This document shows, one piece after another, positions 1-11,684 of a stretch of 64,000 bases of DNA. Within the stretch, counting starts at the first letter, position 1. Every line of letters begins with the position of its first letter. The notes beneath the pieces were generated by a model. It was not told where the DNA came from. It saw only the letters and a list, made by a program, of their open reading frames with translations, and did not search any database. A program made the translations under genes and the position numbers. This stretch comes from Theristus sp. LFF4_11 (taxonomy: Eukaryota > Nematoda > Chromadorea > Monhysterida > Xyalidae), in contig JASANC010001847.1 of the NCBI GenBank assembly GCA_030248135.1, forward strand, positions 1-64,000, given 5' to 3'.

Positions 1-140
1 ATTTAAAACTATATGAAGGAAGGGATCAGCAACACTGAAACTCCAGTTGCTGTGATTGACAAAGGCTGCAAATGACGTATGATCGGTCGGGTGCATTCGT
101 AAAATCTGCATTGCAACATGTACATGTACAATCGGATCAC

Positions 141-1777
141 CTCGATCCAGACAAGAATCTCAGCGTTTCGTTCGGCCCTCAGCGAATGCCGGCCAGCGGC
201 GTACAGGCGCACGAGCGTTTGAAAGGCCGGCGGACCAAAGAGCGACGTTGAGCCGTGCCTTCTGTGAAAATGAACACGGTGTTTACACTGAAACCGTAAA
301 GCACAGGCAGTCTGCTAAATTACAATGTAGCTGCTTTTGAACTGGCTTCAATGATTAGTTCAACCAGCTCGACGCCGTCAATCACAATGCCAGATTCACA
401 TGCTACACTGTAGTGCTTGATATCGAGCCAGCTTCACAGTCAACGGACGCCCATAAGCAAATCAGTCTAGCGCTGTTTCTCTCATTTCTTTTGCTCACTC
501 GGCACTGAGGCGATGCCGGTCAACCAGCTGCACCAGCGAGACCGGACTCATCAGTGCAGCAGTGGCGTCCGGCTGGAACGCGTGCTCGGTTTTCTGCACA
601 GAGTCCCACTTTGGTATGCCCGTTCGGCGCTCCTCGGATGCCATGAACTCGCCAATCACCGGTGGCAAGTCCTGCGATCACGAACGGGCTGTCACGTCAA
701 CATGACCTTCACACAGTTGCTAAAGTAATCACTAAAGACTCAGTCACTAAATGTAGGGCAGACGTGGAATCGATTTCATGCGTAACGCAGCAATGATTCA
801 TGCAAATTAGCTGAACTGTCCCGAATCCCGGAATTGCCCCATTACGCGTAGAATTGATGTCCTTTCTATACGGTCTGAAAAAACACTGCGAGTCGCAGGA
901 CCAAAAAAAGATAAGATAGGTGTCTATGGTAGGACATCAGAAAGTAAATTTCATGTGAAAATGACCGACTGCAAATGTTGTTTGTGTTGTGTGCACCTTG
1001 ACAACATCGTCCAAGTGGAACCACCGTTCAAAGAGCGCCCTCTCTGCCTGTCCGTCGACGTAGTACCGCAGTGCGTCGTGTTCATTGTTGGCACGTGTCC
1101 GTTCAACCACCACGCCAACTGTGTCCGCGTATCTTTGTGGCGAATGCGGCACACGAGACGGCAATAGAAATATCTGCAGTATCATTATCACCACAATTAA
1201 ACAGTCTTAGAGTCTTGATTGCCACTGTGTCCGTGAAGAATTTTTTAAAGATTTTGAATAGGCGCCAACTGTATCAGTGTGCCCTTTCAAACCAGACGAC
1301 AGACCTCTCCTTGGCGGATGATGACGTCTTTGAACGTGTGCTTCTCGACCACCTTCAAGCACATGTCGCCTTTGATTTGGAAGAATAGCTGAAATTCAAA
1401 AAGCTTGCCTCCATAACAATATTTGCATCATCTTCTTGTTCTTTACAGAACAAATACGATACAGAAAACGTTTATTTTTTCAAAAGTTTCACGAATATCA
1501 AAAAACAATTTTCACCTCTTCTCCCTCTTCATTGTGATAGTCTTTGCGTTGATTCGGTCCGCCAATGAAAAAGACTTTCAGTTGCTCTTGGAACCTGTTC
1601 AGTTAATACAAATACGCATTTTGCTCACAAAAATTTGAGACAAAGCCAATATTGTTCAACTATCATGATTTTGACACCGCCGTGGCGAACAAACATGCAT
1701 TTGTTGCAAACTGGGGGCGCAAAGTCGCGTTTGTTGTTTTCGATCCATTCATCAACATCATGAGCAATGACCGCCAT
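141..1777 (-). CDS. haao: 3-hydroxyanthranilate 3,4-dioxygenase, left copy (partial)
   Basis: Copy of HAAO on the minus strand. Exons are 1695-1777, 1516-1594, 1305-1388, 997-1173, 499-671 and 141-261. Exons 7-8 lie beyond the left edge of the window. HAAO is a cytosolic non-haem iron cupin that opens the ring of 3-hydroxyanthranilate in the kynurenine pathway to quinolinate/NAD. The metal ligands are present (His in [11 protein letters not shown], Glu in the same motif, His in RVPHSPQR). Differences from the right copy are synonymous where checked (for example GAG/GAA before FMASEE), so no disabling change was seen. Both copies point outward from the spacer. The start is the ATG at 1777, which gives the family N-terminus ending in PPVCNK. 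Confidence 0.9.
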
Positions 1778-2645
1778 ATTGTCAAGAAAAATGTTACATT
1801 TCTTTATTTTGCCTGAGCGTTATCAAAATAACCGATCAAAGTTAGAACTAAAACAGAAAAACATATGCAAAGCAAAATGAAAACTGCGACACTGGTTGTT
1901 TTGCTCCGGTTTTATGACTATTCAATGCAGTGGTGTGTTGTTTACATGAGCACGTGGTTCTGATTTGAAAGTTTTATGAACATAGCACGTAAAAAACAGT
2001 TGAAAGCCAAAACCACTATGTAACTTGCCTTTTGATTCAACAAATTAATGGAGGTTGATTGCCAAAACATCAACCAAAAGTGTACTGGCGCGCATGAAAA
2101 AAATTTCACCGATACTAAATATGTAACGACATCAGAAAAGGGTATTTTATGACAGATTTTAAGGGGTTACTATACGAACGTAATAATACATGTAGTCATG
2201 TACAAACGTGCACACTGAAACAAGAAGTCAAAATGACAATTTTCAAATCATTTTTAAAACATTTGTTAAACCTCACAACTTTGTTCAACCGGCCTGGCAG
2301 TAATAGTAGAATGATTCTCACAACTACAGTGACAGGTAATATGTAGGATAAGAAAAAATATCAACACGTATCTTTGAACTGGTGATACATATCTGATGAC
2401 ATTCGTTCTTGACGCCATCCAAGTGCCGTTTTTAGTTCACTGAAAAGGTGTCATTTAGCCCGCAAAAGTTATGGAAAACTCTTTCAGCAGAAAAACCAAA
2501 ATAATTCAACAAATTCTGTTTACTAAAAAGGTAAGTCAACCGTTAGGTCAACTCAGCACTGCAACTGATTGACTGAATGTTATGTCATGCTACAAAATGT
2601 TAGCCTAGTGTCACTCAAAAGTTGTTGAATCAAAATCAGACGATG
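1778..2645. other. Left-arm intergenic stretch
   Basis: AT-rich sequence between the HAAO start and the VWA stop codon. It should contain the HAAO promoter and the VWA 3' UTR. I saw no coding exon and no clear element; the short open frame near 2149-2346 lacks splice and family support. Confidence 0.5.
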
Positions 2646-4812
2646 TTAGCTACCTTTGAGCAGTTTTGATTTCATGTTCGTTATCTGTGTGTTGTCTTTC
2701 AAGACGTTGTCGAGCACATAGACGAGCTCTTTGCTGCCCGACAGCTGCACGAGCAGATCGTAGTCGTAGGGAGCCAGGAATCCGTTGATGCCCTCCACGG
2801 CAACCGAGATCACCACCGCTTGGAGGTCGTTGCGAAGTTGCTCAGCCAGTGGGATCGGGTTGTCGCCGTGGTCGTAGCTGAAGATAATCAAGCAGTACAT
2901 CTGTAACGAATACCGAAGATCGGTTCACGCAGAAAAATGATGCAGATGCAGTGTTGATGCACACGTACGTGCACTTATTGACGCAGATGCAGTGTTGATG
3001 CACACGTTCGTGCACTTATTGATGCAGATGCAGTGTTGATGCACACGTTCGTGCACTTATGCAGATGCACAAACCGGTGCGACTATCGATTCAGATTCAC
3101 TTCAATTTTTAGGAGCAACAAATGGTTGCATCTGCCCATTGTTCTCAGGAAGAAAAACGAAAAAAATCCTTGAACAATCATCTAGTGCACAGGTTTGTGC
3201 ATGTGAATCAACAAGCGCACGACATATGCATCTGGACAAAAACGTGTATGAACCTATTTTTTTTAAACGTGTCCCATTGAAATGACGTCATGTGCCGCCA
3301 AACATGCGCTTGCCGTTCACAGCAAACCAGACTTTCCGTTTAGACGGTTTCTTCCCACAAACAAAATGGTGAATGTCGAATCGGTCACACCAAACTGACA
3401 TTTTAGTGCCTGTACTTTGACAAACGGGCGTTTTTAAAGCAAATAACGTCATTTTAGTCCGGACACGTTTGAACGAATCCACAATATCTATATGCGCAAT
3501 ATTTTTCTGTTGTTCTGGCCGTTCTGCAAAAAATAGTTCGCAAAAAATTCAACTTTGTTGAGTCCGATGACAACTCAACAAAATGTTGAGCTTTTTACTG
3601 AAGCATTTCTTGAAGCAAGTGCTTTGAATATGGCGGTTTCCGCGAATTGCAAGAACGCAGAACTAGAATTTAACTGAGCTTTAAGAAAAACGAGTTTGCA
3701 AAAGTATTCAGCCTAACCGGCCATCCGTGAACAGGACGACGCCTTTGCACGACGACGGACGCGAGCCGGTGCCCGTCAGAATGTTGTGCGCGGTCACGAA
3801 CGCTCTGAATGCAACAGAAGATTTTGCTGGGTCGCTGCTTGCCTTGCCAAGAAGCAAACGACTAAACAAAATCTGGCGGTTTCATCGTGGTGTTAGAATA
3901 AACGGCGATTAGCGCTTATAAACGCTGTGAAAACCCGAACATTTTGTTTCAGTGTGAAAACGAGACAGAAATTGGCATGGTATATGCCGTGTTGAGAAGC
4001 TCAATCATTGCAGTCCCACCGAGACCGAACATACTTTCCCGTGTTTGTTGTGCCCGTAATGTACGGCAACGTTGCAAGTCCATTCTGTAGGTCCTGCAGA
4101 TTGTCATATTTGTTCAGAGGCCATTGGTAACGAACGTCTTCGTTGAAAATGATGCCACCGAATTGCGCCTCTGATGGACCGGTGCCGACAGAGAAAATCG
4201 ACACAAAGTTTTGCGCGTATTTTTTAATCTGCAAAAAGTGAGTTTTGATAATGATCAAAATGGAATCAAGTTCATTTCTGTTTACATGTAGTATACATAT
4301 TATTATAGCCGACTTATTCGAACGTGTCAGACCAAAAGACGTCAACATATACGTGCATGCTTTCAAGTTTGTACCTGGTGGCGATGCGCTGGCGATCAAT
4401 GGATTTTCATTTTGGTTAATGTTACATTTTTGCATTTTTATCACGTGGACGTTCGAATAAATAAAGCTATATGATTGTTATCACTTCATGAAGCCCGAGG
4501 ACTTTTGACATTTTCGACCATTATGAAAGACATTCCAACCTTTTCAAACTGTTCCTTGGTGATGCTCTGTGAGCTGTCAATGATCAGCAGTGTGTCGGTG
4601 GTCGGACAAACTGAAATGTTCTTTGCATTGGAAAAATAGCTCGCAATTCAGATGGAGTCTGATGTTATCATTGCAAAAAAACTGGACGGCGTGATGCGTG
4701 AACATCACGCTCACGACAAAAACAACCAAATTCACAAAAAACTGCTCGCACGTGGATTGTCGGCGATGGCTAACGCAGCCAATGCGAGCAGTGCCAACGA
4801 TCTCAGCATCAT
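2646..4812 (-). CDS. Secreted single-VWA-domain protein
   Basis: A five-exon minus-strand gene of 217 aa: 4743-4812, 4540-4610, 4035-4228, 3718-3804, 2646-2877; all phases join. Exon 1 begins with two ATGs and encodes a signal peptide (MMLRSLALLALAALAIA). Exon 2 carries the VWA strand and MIDAS motif (LLIIDSSQS, DxSxS). Exon 3 supplies the second MIDAS loop (GTTNTGK), exon 4 the third (VVLFTDG), and exon 5 the end of the fold. All three metal-site loops are intact, so ligand binding through a divalent cation is expected. The last exon may instead splice at the AAG|GTAGCT just before the stop, which would extend the C-terminus. The partner or ligand is unknown. A 5'-truncated copy lies in the other arm, and a relative in the spacer. 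Confidence 0.82.
2935..3068. repeat. About 49-bp minisatellite, about 2.7 copies, in VWA intron 4
   Basis: Direct repeats of a unit containing ATGCAGATGCAGTGTTGATG followed by a near-palindromic GCACACGTACGTGC or GCACACGTTCGTGC core. The mirror copy is at 7951-8084. Confidence 0.85.
3263..3472. mobile_element. MITE-like hairpin with CRE-type subterminal motif
   Basis: The ends are inverted (AAACGTGTCC ... GGACACGTTTGAA), with a TGACGTCA-like motif just inside. Related copies are at 4318-4457 and 25243-25455, plus the mirror copy at 7547-7756. No transposase is encoded, so it is non-autonomous if mobile. Confidence 0.6.
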
Positions 4813-6117
4813 TGTCAGTTTGTTCTATCAGATTGTGCTGTCGGCTGAATGCTGGCTGTCACTGAGGTTTTCCTGCAAAAAACCAATCACAGTTACCGCA
4901 TGAGAATAATTACTTTGGTATAAAAAAACAATCAGATTTCAAATGTCAGAAAAGTATACTAAATGCTGCTTCCCACAAGCATTGTCTGACGGGTGGTTTG
5001 CATCACTTTTGTTCTTATCAAGTCGCCCATTTAGAGGCGTGTCAAAATGTGCAATGCACAACGTTTACTGTCTGTACCAAAAAATCAGAAAAATCAGTAA
5101 GCTGAAAAAAGCTAGAGCAATATTTGCTGTACAGGGTGACCCAAAGGACACGTGCCTTCGGAAATAATGCTTATTTGTACCATCCAATCTGCAACTGTGC
5201 AAAACCCTGTAATGATGGGCGACCTGCAGAAACAACATGCAACTAAACTGATAAAAACTGAAAATCTTGTAGCCTTCTATTTTTTGCAACGACTTGCACG
5301 ATACCGCAAGTGGCGTCTTGCAATGCAGTGATTTTGTTTTTCACTGAAAGCAGTTTCAAAAGCAAGCGGTCCAGTTTCAAATATCAAACCACTGATAAGC
5401 GACGGTTGTCGAGGGACATTATAAAGTTGCGACACGGCTTTACCTTATGTACACCATTTTTTGGGCAGCACAAGTTGATTAGATTTTGGGTGTGGTTGAT
5501 GCCGTTACACAACTTGAACGGTGCAAAAAGTTTTTTTCAAAAAAAAAACTATTTTGGTTGTTTATAAACGGCTCTTTTCACCATCATATCACGGTTACAA
5601 GAACGCAGTTTGTGGGTACGTTTATATGGGCAGTGTTTTTGGTATGCGTGGTTTACTCATTTTACCAATTATGATAATCATAACACGAAATGAAAGTGGG
5701 CTGTTGCGATGCGGCACAGTTTCTTTCATTGACATCAACCAAGTTGTAAGATGGTTCTCTGCATTTCGGCCTGCTGGCCAACATCACATGCAGAAGAGGG
5801 GTGGCCTCATCAGTGATGTGCCATCAAAAACAAAAAAGGTTTACAACCTTAACAGACAGTAATTCAGTGTTTTTAACATTTGCATTGCGATTGAAACATT
5901 CCCCCCCCGTAATTAAATATGGGGCGCTTTTATATAACCGTTTTTTTTTTTTGGAAAAAAATTTTTTTTTTTTTTTTTTTATAAAAATAGCGGACCACGC
6001 AACGCCATTGCCCAACGAATCAGTTGTCATGAGTCATGACTAATTTTAGTTTTGAATTCCAATCGTAACATTTTATCTCGTTTATTTCAAATAATTTGTA
6101 CATCTACCGAATAAATC
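4813..6117. other. Spacer intergenic stretch, AT-rich
   Basis: Upstream region of the left VWA gene (-) and downstream of the spacer VWA gene (-). It contains A/T homopolymers near 5941-5981. A TTTATT at 6081-6086 reads as AATAAA on the minus strand, about 30 bp after the spacer-gene stop. No supported exon was seen. Confidence 0.5.
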
Positions 6118-6811
6118 CTAACAATTTACATGCCGAAAAATCAACTGAAATATAATTTTTAGAAAAGTTAGTTCTTGGTCGGAAGAAGGCCACGGCGGAG
6201 GCCAGGGAATTTCGTAGGGCAGATCAGCCACGGGTTTGTTTTCTGATATTGTGTTTCTGTGGGGGGCGTGCGGTTCAAATCAAAAAAAAAAAAAACTAAA
6301 AACCATGCATTTCAATCGTACTTTTCATTTCGCCAATCGGCTGCAACGGCGGTGGCGCTTTGAAAGAGCGTCCAAAAGGTGCGCTCTGCAGCGGCAGCAC
6401 CCTCTGCGGTTGGTTGTCAGCAATGCCGAGCAGCTGTGTGTAGTTGGCACCCTGCAGGCCGTCGACCGCAACGCACACGATCTGCAGCACACGTTTGCAG
6501 TGTTCAGCAATGCTCCGGTGCGCACGCACTGCCACCGATTCGCCGTAGGAAGGCGCATTCACGACGTTCCACCATGCCGTCGTACGGGTGACACACAAAC
6601 AACAACAGAAATGATGCAACAAGATTTGCAACAGCTGGGGTTTGGAAACATAACGAATGCAACAAAACTACACAGGCCGATACAGATACACACATGGTAC
6701 ATTTGTATTTCTCAACAACTGGTGCTTGGAAGTTACAAACAACCAACCGTTATGCCGAAGTCAGTTTTCAACTTTTGCGCTGTCAAAGTTGGATTTGGAC
6801 CGTGATCGTAT
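6118..6811 (-). pseudogene. 5'-truncated VWA gene in the spacer
   Basis: Three minus-strand exons join in phase: 6748-6811, 6322-6481 and 6118-6242. They encode the C-terminal half of a VWA domain. RYDHGPNPTLTAQKL matches RYDHGDNPIPLAEQL of the neighbouring VWA gene, then comes IVCVAVDGLQGANYTQLL, then a Pro-rich tail (IPWPPPWPSSDQ). The first exon starts in the phase used by the last exon of the neighbour, so the upstream exons (signal peptide and all MIDAS loops) should lie at higher coordinates. Those positions are instead the right arm of the inverted repeat, 100 bp away. The gene therefore looks decapitated by the rearrangement. It could be functional only if its 5' exons are supplied elsewhere. 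Confidence 0.7.
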
Positions 6812-7546
6812 CTGAAAGAACCGAGCATGAGCACTGAGCAGTCTTACGTAATTACCACTCCGTCTGTGGCAAGATGAACAAATCAAGTTGATAAAAGTTC
6901 GTTTCTATTTAATGACAATCTGCAGGACCTACAGAATGGGCTTGCAACGTTGCCGTACATCACGGGCACAACAAACACGGGAAAGTACGTTCGGTCTCGG
7001 TGGGACTGCAATGATTGAGCTCCTCAACACCGCATATACCATGCCAATTTCTGTCTCGTTTTCACACTGAAACAAAATGTTCGGGTTTTCACAGCGTTTA
7101 TAAGCGCTAATCGCCGTTTATTCTAACACCACGATGAAACCGCCAGATTTTGTTTAGTCGTTTGCTTCTTGGCAAGGCAAGCAGCGACCCAGCAAAATCT
7201 TCTGTTGCATTCAGAGCGTTCGTGACCGCGCACAACATTCTGACGGGCACCGGCTCGCGTCCGTCGTCGTGCAAAGGCGTCGTCCTGTTCACGGATGGCC
7301 GGTTAGGCTGAATACTTTTGCAAACTCGTTTTTCTTAAAGCTCAGTTAAATTCTAGTTCTGCGTTCTTGCAATTCGCGGAAACCACCATATTCAAAGCAC
7401 TTGCTTCAAGAAATGCTTCAGTAAAAAGCTCAACATTTTGTTGAGTTGTCATCGGACTCAACAAAGTTGAATTTTTTGCGAACTATTTTTTGCAGAACGG
7501 CCAGAACAACAGAAAAATATTGCGCATATAGATATTGTGGATTCGT

Positions 7547-7756
7547 TCAAACGTGTCCGGACTAAAATGACGTTATTTGCTTTAAAAACGCCCGTTTGTC
7601 AAAGTACAGGCACTAAAATGTCAGTTTGGTGTGACCGATTCGACATTCACCATTTTGTTTGTGGGAAGAAACCGTCTAAACGGAAAGTCTGGTTTGCTGT
7701 GAACGGCAAGCGCATGTTTGGCGGCACATGACGTCATTTCAATGGGACACGTTTAA
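7547..7756. mobile_element. Mirror copy of the CRE-type MITE-like hairpin
   Basis: Reverse complement of the 3263-3472 element inside the right arm, in the intron between VWA exons 4 and 5. It was copied with the arm, so it is not an independent insertion. Confidence 0.55.
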
Positions 7757-7950
7757 AAAAAATAGGTTCATACACGTTTTTGTCCAGATGCATATGTCGT
7801 GCGCTTGTTGATTCACATGCACAAACCTGTGCACTAGATGATTGTTCAAGGATTTTTTTCGTTTTTCTTCCTGAGAACAATGGGCAGATGCAACCATTTG
7901 TTGCTCCTAAAAATTGAAGTGAATCTGAATCGATAGTCGCACCGGTTTGT

Positions 7951-8084
7951 GCATCTGCATAAGTGCACGAACGTGTGCATCAACACTGCATCTGCATCAA
8001 TAAGTGCACGAACGTGTGCATCAACACTGCATCTGCGTCAATAAGTGCACGTACGTGTGCATCAACACTGCATCTGCATCATTT
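7951..8084. repeat. Mirror copy of the 49-bp minisatellite
   Basis: Reverse complement of 2935-3068, with the same copy number. Confidence 0.8.
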
Positions 8085-8373
8085 TTCTGCGTGAACCGAT
8101 CTTCGGTATTCGTTACATATGTACTGCTTGATTATCTTCAGCTACGACCACGGCGACAACCCGATCCCACTGGCTGAGCAACTTCGCAACGACCTCCAAG
8201 CGGTGGTGATCTCGGTTGCCGTGGAGGGCATCAACGGATTCCTGGCTCCCTACGACTACGATCTGCTCGTGCAGCTGTCGGGCAGCAAAGAGCTCGTCTA
8301 TGTGCTCGACAACGTCTTGAAAGACAACACACAGATAACGAACATGAAATCAAAACTGCTCAAAGGTAGCTAA

Positions 8374-9241
8374 CATCGTCTGATTTTGATTCAACAACTT
8401 TTGAGTGACACTAGGCTAACATTTTGTAGCATGACATAACATTCAGTCAATCAGTTGCTGTGCTGAGTTGACCTAACGGTTGACTTACCTTTTTAGTAAA
8501 CAGAATTTGTTGAATTATTTTGGTTTTTCTGCTGAAAGAGTTTTCCATAACTTTTGCGGGCTAAATGACACCTTTTCAGTGAACTAAAAACGGCACTTGG
8601 ATGGCGTCAAGAACGAATGTCATCAGATATGTATCACCAGTTCAAAGATACGTGTTGATATTTTTTCTTATCCTACATATTACCTGTCACTGTAGTTGTG
8701 AGAATCATTCTACTATTACTGCCAGGCCGGTTGAACAAAGTTGTGAGGTTTAACAAATGTTTTAAAAATGATTTGAAAATTGTCATTTTGACTTCTTGTT
8801 TCAGTGTGCACGTTTGTACATGACTACATGTATTATTACGTTCGTATAGTAACCCCTTAAAATCTGTCATAAAATACCCTTTTCTGATGTCGTTACATAT
8901 TTAGTATCGGTGAAATTTTTTTCATGCGCGCCAGTACACTTTTGGTTGATGTTTTGGCAATCAACCTCCATTAATTTGTTGAATCAAAAGGCAAGTTACA
9001 TAGTGGTTTTGGCTTTCAACTGTTTTTTACGTGCTATGTTCATAAAACTTTCAAATCAGAACCACGTGCTCATGTAAACAACACACCACTGCATTGAATA
9101 GTCATAAAACCGGAGCAAAACAACCAGTGTCGCAGTTTTCATTTTGCTTTGCATATGTTTTTCTGTTTTAGTTCTAACTTTGATCGGTTATTTTGATAAC
9201 GCTCAGGCAAAATAAAGAAATGTAACATTTTTCTTGACAAT
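8374..9241. other. Right-arm intergenic stretch upstream of HAAO
   Basis: Mirror of 1778-2645. It presumably holds the HAAO promoter. No TATA box or exon could be called with confidence. Confidence 0.45.
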
Positions 9242-11565
9242 ATGGCGGTCATTGCTCATGATGTTGATGAATGGATCGAAAACAACAAACGCGACTTTGC
9301 GCCCCCAGTTTGCAACAAATGCATGTTTGTTCGCCACGGCGGTGTCAAAATCATGATAGTTGAACAATATTGGCTTTGTCTCAAATTTTTGTGAGCAAAA
9401 TGCGTATTTGTATTAACTGAACAGGTTCCAAGAGCAACTGAAAGTCTTTTTCATTGGCGGACCGAATCAACGCAAAGACTATCACAATGAAGAGGGAGAA
9501 GAGGTGAAATTTATTTTGATATTCGTGAAACTTTTGAAAAAATAAACGTTTTCTGTATCGTATTTGTTCTGTAAAGAACAAGAAGATAATGCAAATATTG
9601 TTATGGAGGCAAGCTTTTTGAATTTCAGCTATTCTTCCAAATCAAAGGCGACATGTGCTTGAAGGTGGTCGAGAAGCACACGTTCAAAGACGTCATCATC
9701 CGCCAAGGAGAGGTCTGTCGTCTGGTTTGAAAGGGCACACTGATACAGTTGGCGCCTAAAATCTTTAAATTCTTCACGGACACCGTGGCAATCAAGACTC
9801 ATAAGACTGTTTAATTGTGGTGATAATGATACTGCAGATATTTCTACTGCCGTCTCGTGTGCCGCATTCGCCACAAAGATACGCGGACACAGTTGGCGTG
9901 GTGGTTGAACGGACACGTGCCAACAATGAACACGACGCACTGCGGTACTACGTCGACGGACAGGCAGAGAGGGCGCTCTTTGAACGGTGGTTCCACTTGG
10001 ACGATGTTGTCAAGGTGCACACAACACAAACAACATTTGCAGTCGGTCATTTTCACATGAAATTTACTTTCTGATGTCCTACCATAGACACCTATCTTAT
10101 CTTTTTTTGGTCCTGCGACTCGCAGTGTTTTTTCAGACCGTATAGAAAGGACATCAATTCCACGCGTAATGCTGCAGTTCCAAGATTCGGGACAGTTCAG
10201 CTAATTTGCATGAATCATTGCTGCGTTACGCATGAAATCGATTCCACGTCTGCCCTACATTTAGTGACTGAGTCTTTAGTGATTACTTTAGCAACTGTGT
10301 GAAGGTCATGTTGACGTGACAGCCCGTTCGTGATCGCAGGACTTGCCACCGGTGATTGGCGAATTCATGGCATCCGAGGAGCGCCGAACGGGCATACCAA
10401 AGTGGGACTCTGTGCAGAAAACCGAGCACGCGTTCCAGCCGGACGCCACTGCTGCACTGATGAGTCCGGTCTCGCTGGTGCAGCTGGTTGACCGGCATCG
10501 CCTCAGTGCCGAGTGAGCAAAAGAAATGAGAGAAACAGCGCTAGACTGATTTGCCTATGGGCGTCCGTTGACTGTGAAGCTGGCTCGATATCAAGCACTA
10601 CAGTGTAGCATGTGAATCTGGCATTGTGATTGACGGCGTCGAGCTGGTTGAACTAATCATTGAAGCCAGTTCAAAAGCAGCTACATTGTAATTTAGCAGA
10701 CTGCCTGTGCTTTACGGTTTCAGTGTAAACACCGTGTTCATTTTCACAGAAGGCACGGCTCAACGTCGCTCTTTGGTCCGCCGGCCTTTCAAACGCTCGT
10801 GCGCCTGTACGCCGCTGGCCGGCATTCGCTGAGGGCCGAACGAAACGCTGAGATTCTTGTCTGGATCGAGGTGATCCGATTGTACATGTACATGTTGCAA
10901 TGCAGATTTTACGAATGCACCCGACCGATCATACGTCATTTGCAGCCTTTGTCAATCACAGCAACTGGAGTTTCAGTGTTGCTGATCCCTTCCTTCATAT
11001 AGTTTTAAATAATTAACGTGAACGAGTCAAACCGCGTCAACCAAACTAAACGCCAGTCTGCGTGCACATGTAAACTAGTGGATGTTTTCTGGCATACGAA
11101 GTCATTTTGGGTCGAAAATAGGCTATTGCACATGTAGCAGAGTTTTCGATAAAAGCACATCATATAGAAACTCAATACTTGAATTGAGAAATGGGGCTAC
11201 TGAAGACGCGTTTACTTTATTATCTTTATAGCGCGCAGGAATGCAACTTCAGCAGCCCCGTTTCTGGTGTGCCAGTGTTGGTTGCTTTTTTCAGAGTGGC
11301 AGCAGCGTGCTGCATCTGCCGAGTGAACCACGTCGCATCGAACTCCGGGGACGCTCGTTTGCTCGTGTGAACGCCAGCGCAACTGGGTAATCCCAAAAAC
11401 GTGTCTTTTCTTTCGACAATTGCTACTGAACTGTAATTCGCCAGTTTGTGACATATTTGACACGAACGGTGACTCTGACTGAAAATTACCTATTTTTTCA
11501 GCATCGACTTGGTGGTACGTGACGGCGTCGCAATCACGGTGCTCATGAAAACGCCCATCAACTAA
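9242..11565 (+). CDS. haao: 3-hydroxyanthranilate 3,4-dioxygenase, complete copy
   Basis: Eight exons give a continuous 290-aa protein: 9242-9324, 9425-9503, 9629-9712, 9838-10014, 10340-10512, 10750-10870, 11295-11386, 11502-11565. The length fits animal HAAO (about 286 aa). It converts 3-hydroxyanthranilate with O2 to 2-amino-3-carboxymuconate semialdehyde, on the way to quinolinate and NAD. By known family chemistry the ferrous iron ligands are His48, Glu54 and His92 here; they sit in [11 protein letters not shown] and RVPHSPQR. The second, degenerate cupin half is also present ([18 protein letters not shown]). Exons 1-6 lie in the inverted repeat. Exons 7-8 lie just outside the matched part and complete the gene. 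An AATAAA follows the stop by 80 bp. Confidence 0.95.
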
Positions 11566-11644
11566 TCAGCTAATTTTGTGTGATTGCTGAACAAACGTGT
11601 GAGGTTGTAAATTTTTTAGCGCCATACCAGGATACTTTTAAAAT

Positions 11645-11649
11645 AATAA

Positions 11650-11650
<1 letters not shown>
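11645..11650 (+). terminator. Polyadenylation signal of HAAO
   Basis: AATAAA located 80 bp past the HAAO stop codon, directly before the AATC microsatellite. Confidence 0.7.

Positions 11651-11684
<34 letters not shown>
11650..11684. repeat. (AATC)n microsatellite
   Basis: Nearly nine perfect tetranucleotide units. Confidence 0.95.

Larger units (their letters stand above)
1..4107. repeat. Left arm of large inverted repeat
   Basis: This block matches the reverse complement of 6912-11010 almost base for base. Paired coordinates sum to 11011 near the outer end and 11019 near the inner end, so a few small indels separate the arms. The arm holds HAAO exons 1-6 and VWA exons 3-5 with the same splice sites as the other copy. 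Identity ends at 4107/6912, where the flanks diverge abruptly. The outer end is not seen because the window starts inside the repeat. Confidence 0.95.
6912..8373 (+). pseudogene. 5'-truncated copy of the single-VWA gene
   Basis: Right-arm copy of the VWA gene at 2646-4812. It retains part of exon 3 (6912-6984, from DNLQDLQNG through TTNTGK), exon 4 (7215-7301) and exon 5 (8142-8373). The inversion breakpoint at 6912 removed the signal peptide exon, the DxSxS exon and the first two-thirds of exon 3. Upstream sequence is antisense to the spacer VWA fragment. No frameshift is seen in the retained exons, which suggests recent truncation. Confidence 0.75.
6912..11010. repeat. Right arm of large inverted repeat
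   Basis: Reverse-complement copy of 1-4107. The match is followed up to 11010, the mirror of base 1; the right copy then continues into HAAO exons 7-8. Differences from the left arm include synonymous changes in HAAO exons 4 and 5 and small intron indels, so the arms are not an identical fold-back. Confidence 0.95.

Noticed and set aside
2935..3068. CRISPR-like array
   Set aside because: Head-to-tail minisatellite in a eukaryotic intron with no unique spacers and no cas genes.
6236..6805. 189-codon plus-strand open frame
   Set aside because: It is antisense to three in-phase VWA exons that match the neighbouring gene; the plus frame has no family match.
1..11010. Assembly fold-back as a full explanation of the inverted repeat
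   Set aside because: Not excluded, but the arms carry independent substitutions and indels and are separated by unique spacer genes, which a simple chimeric read would not produce. Haplotype mis-joining remains possible.
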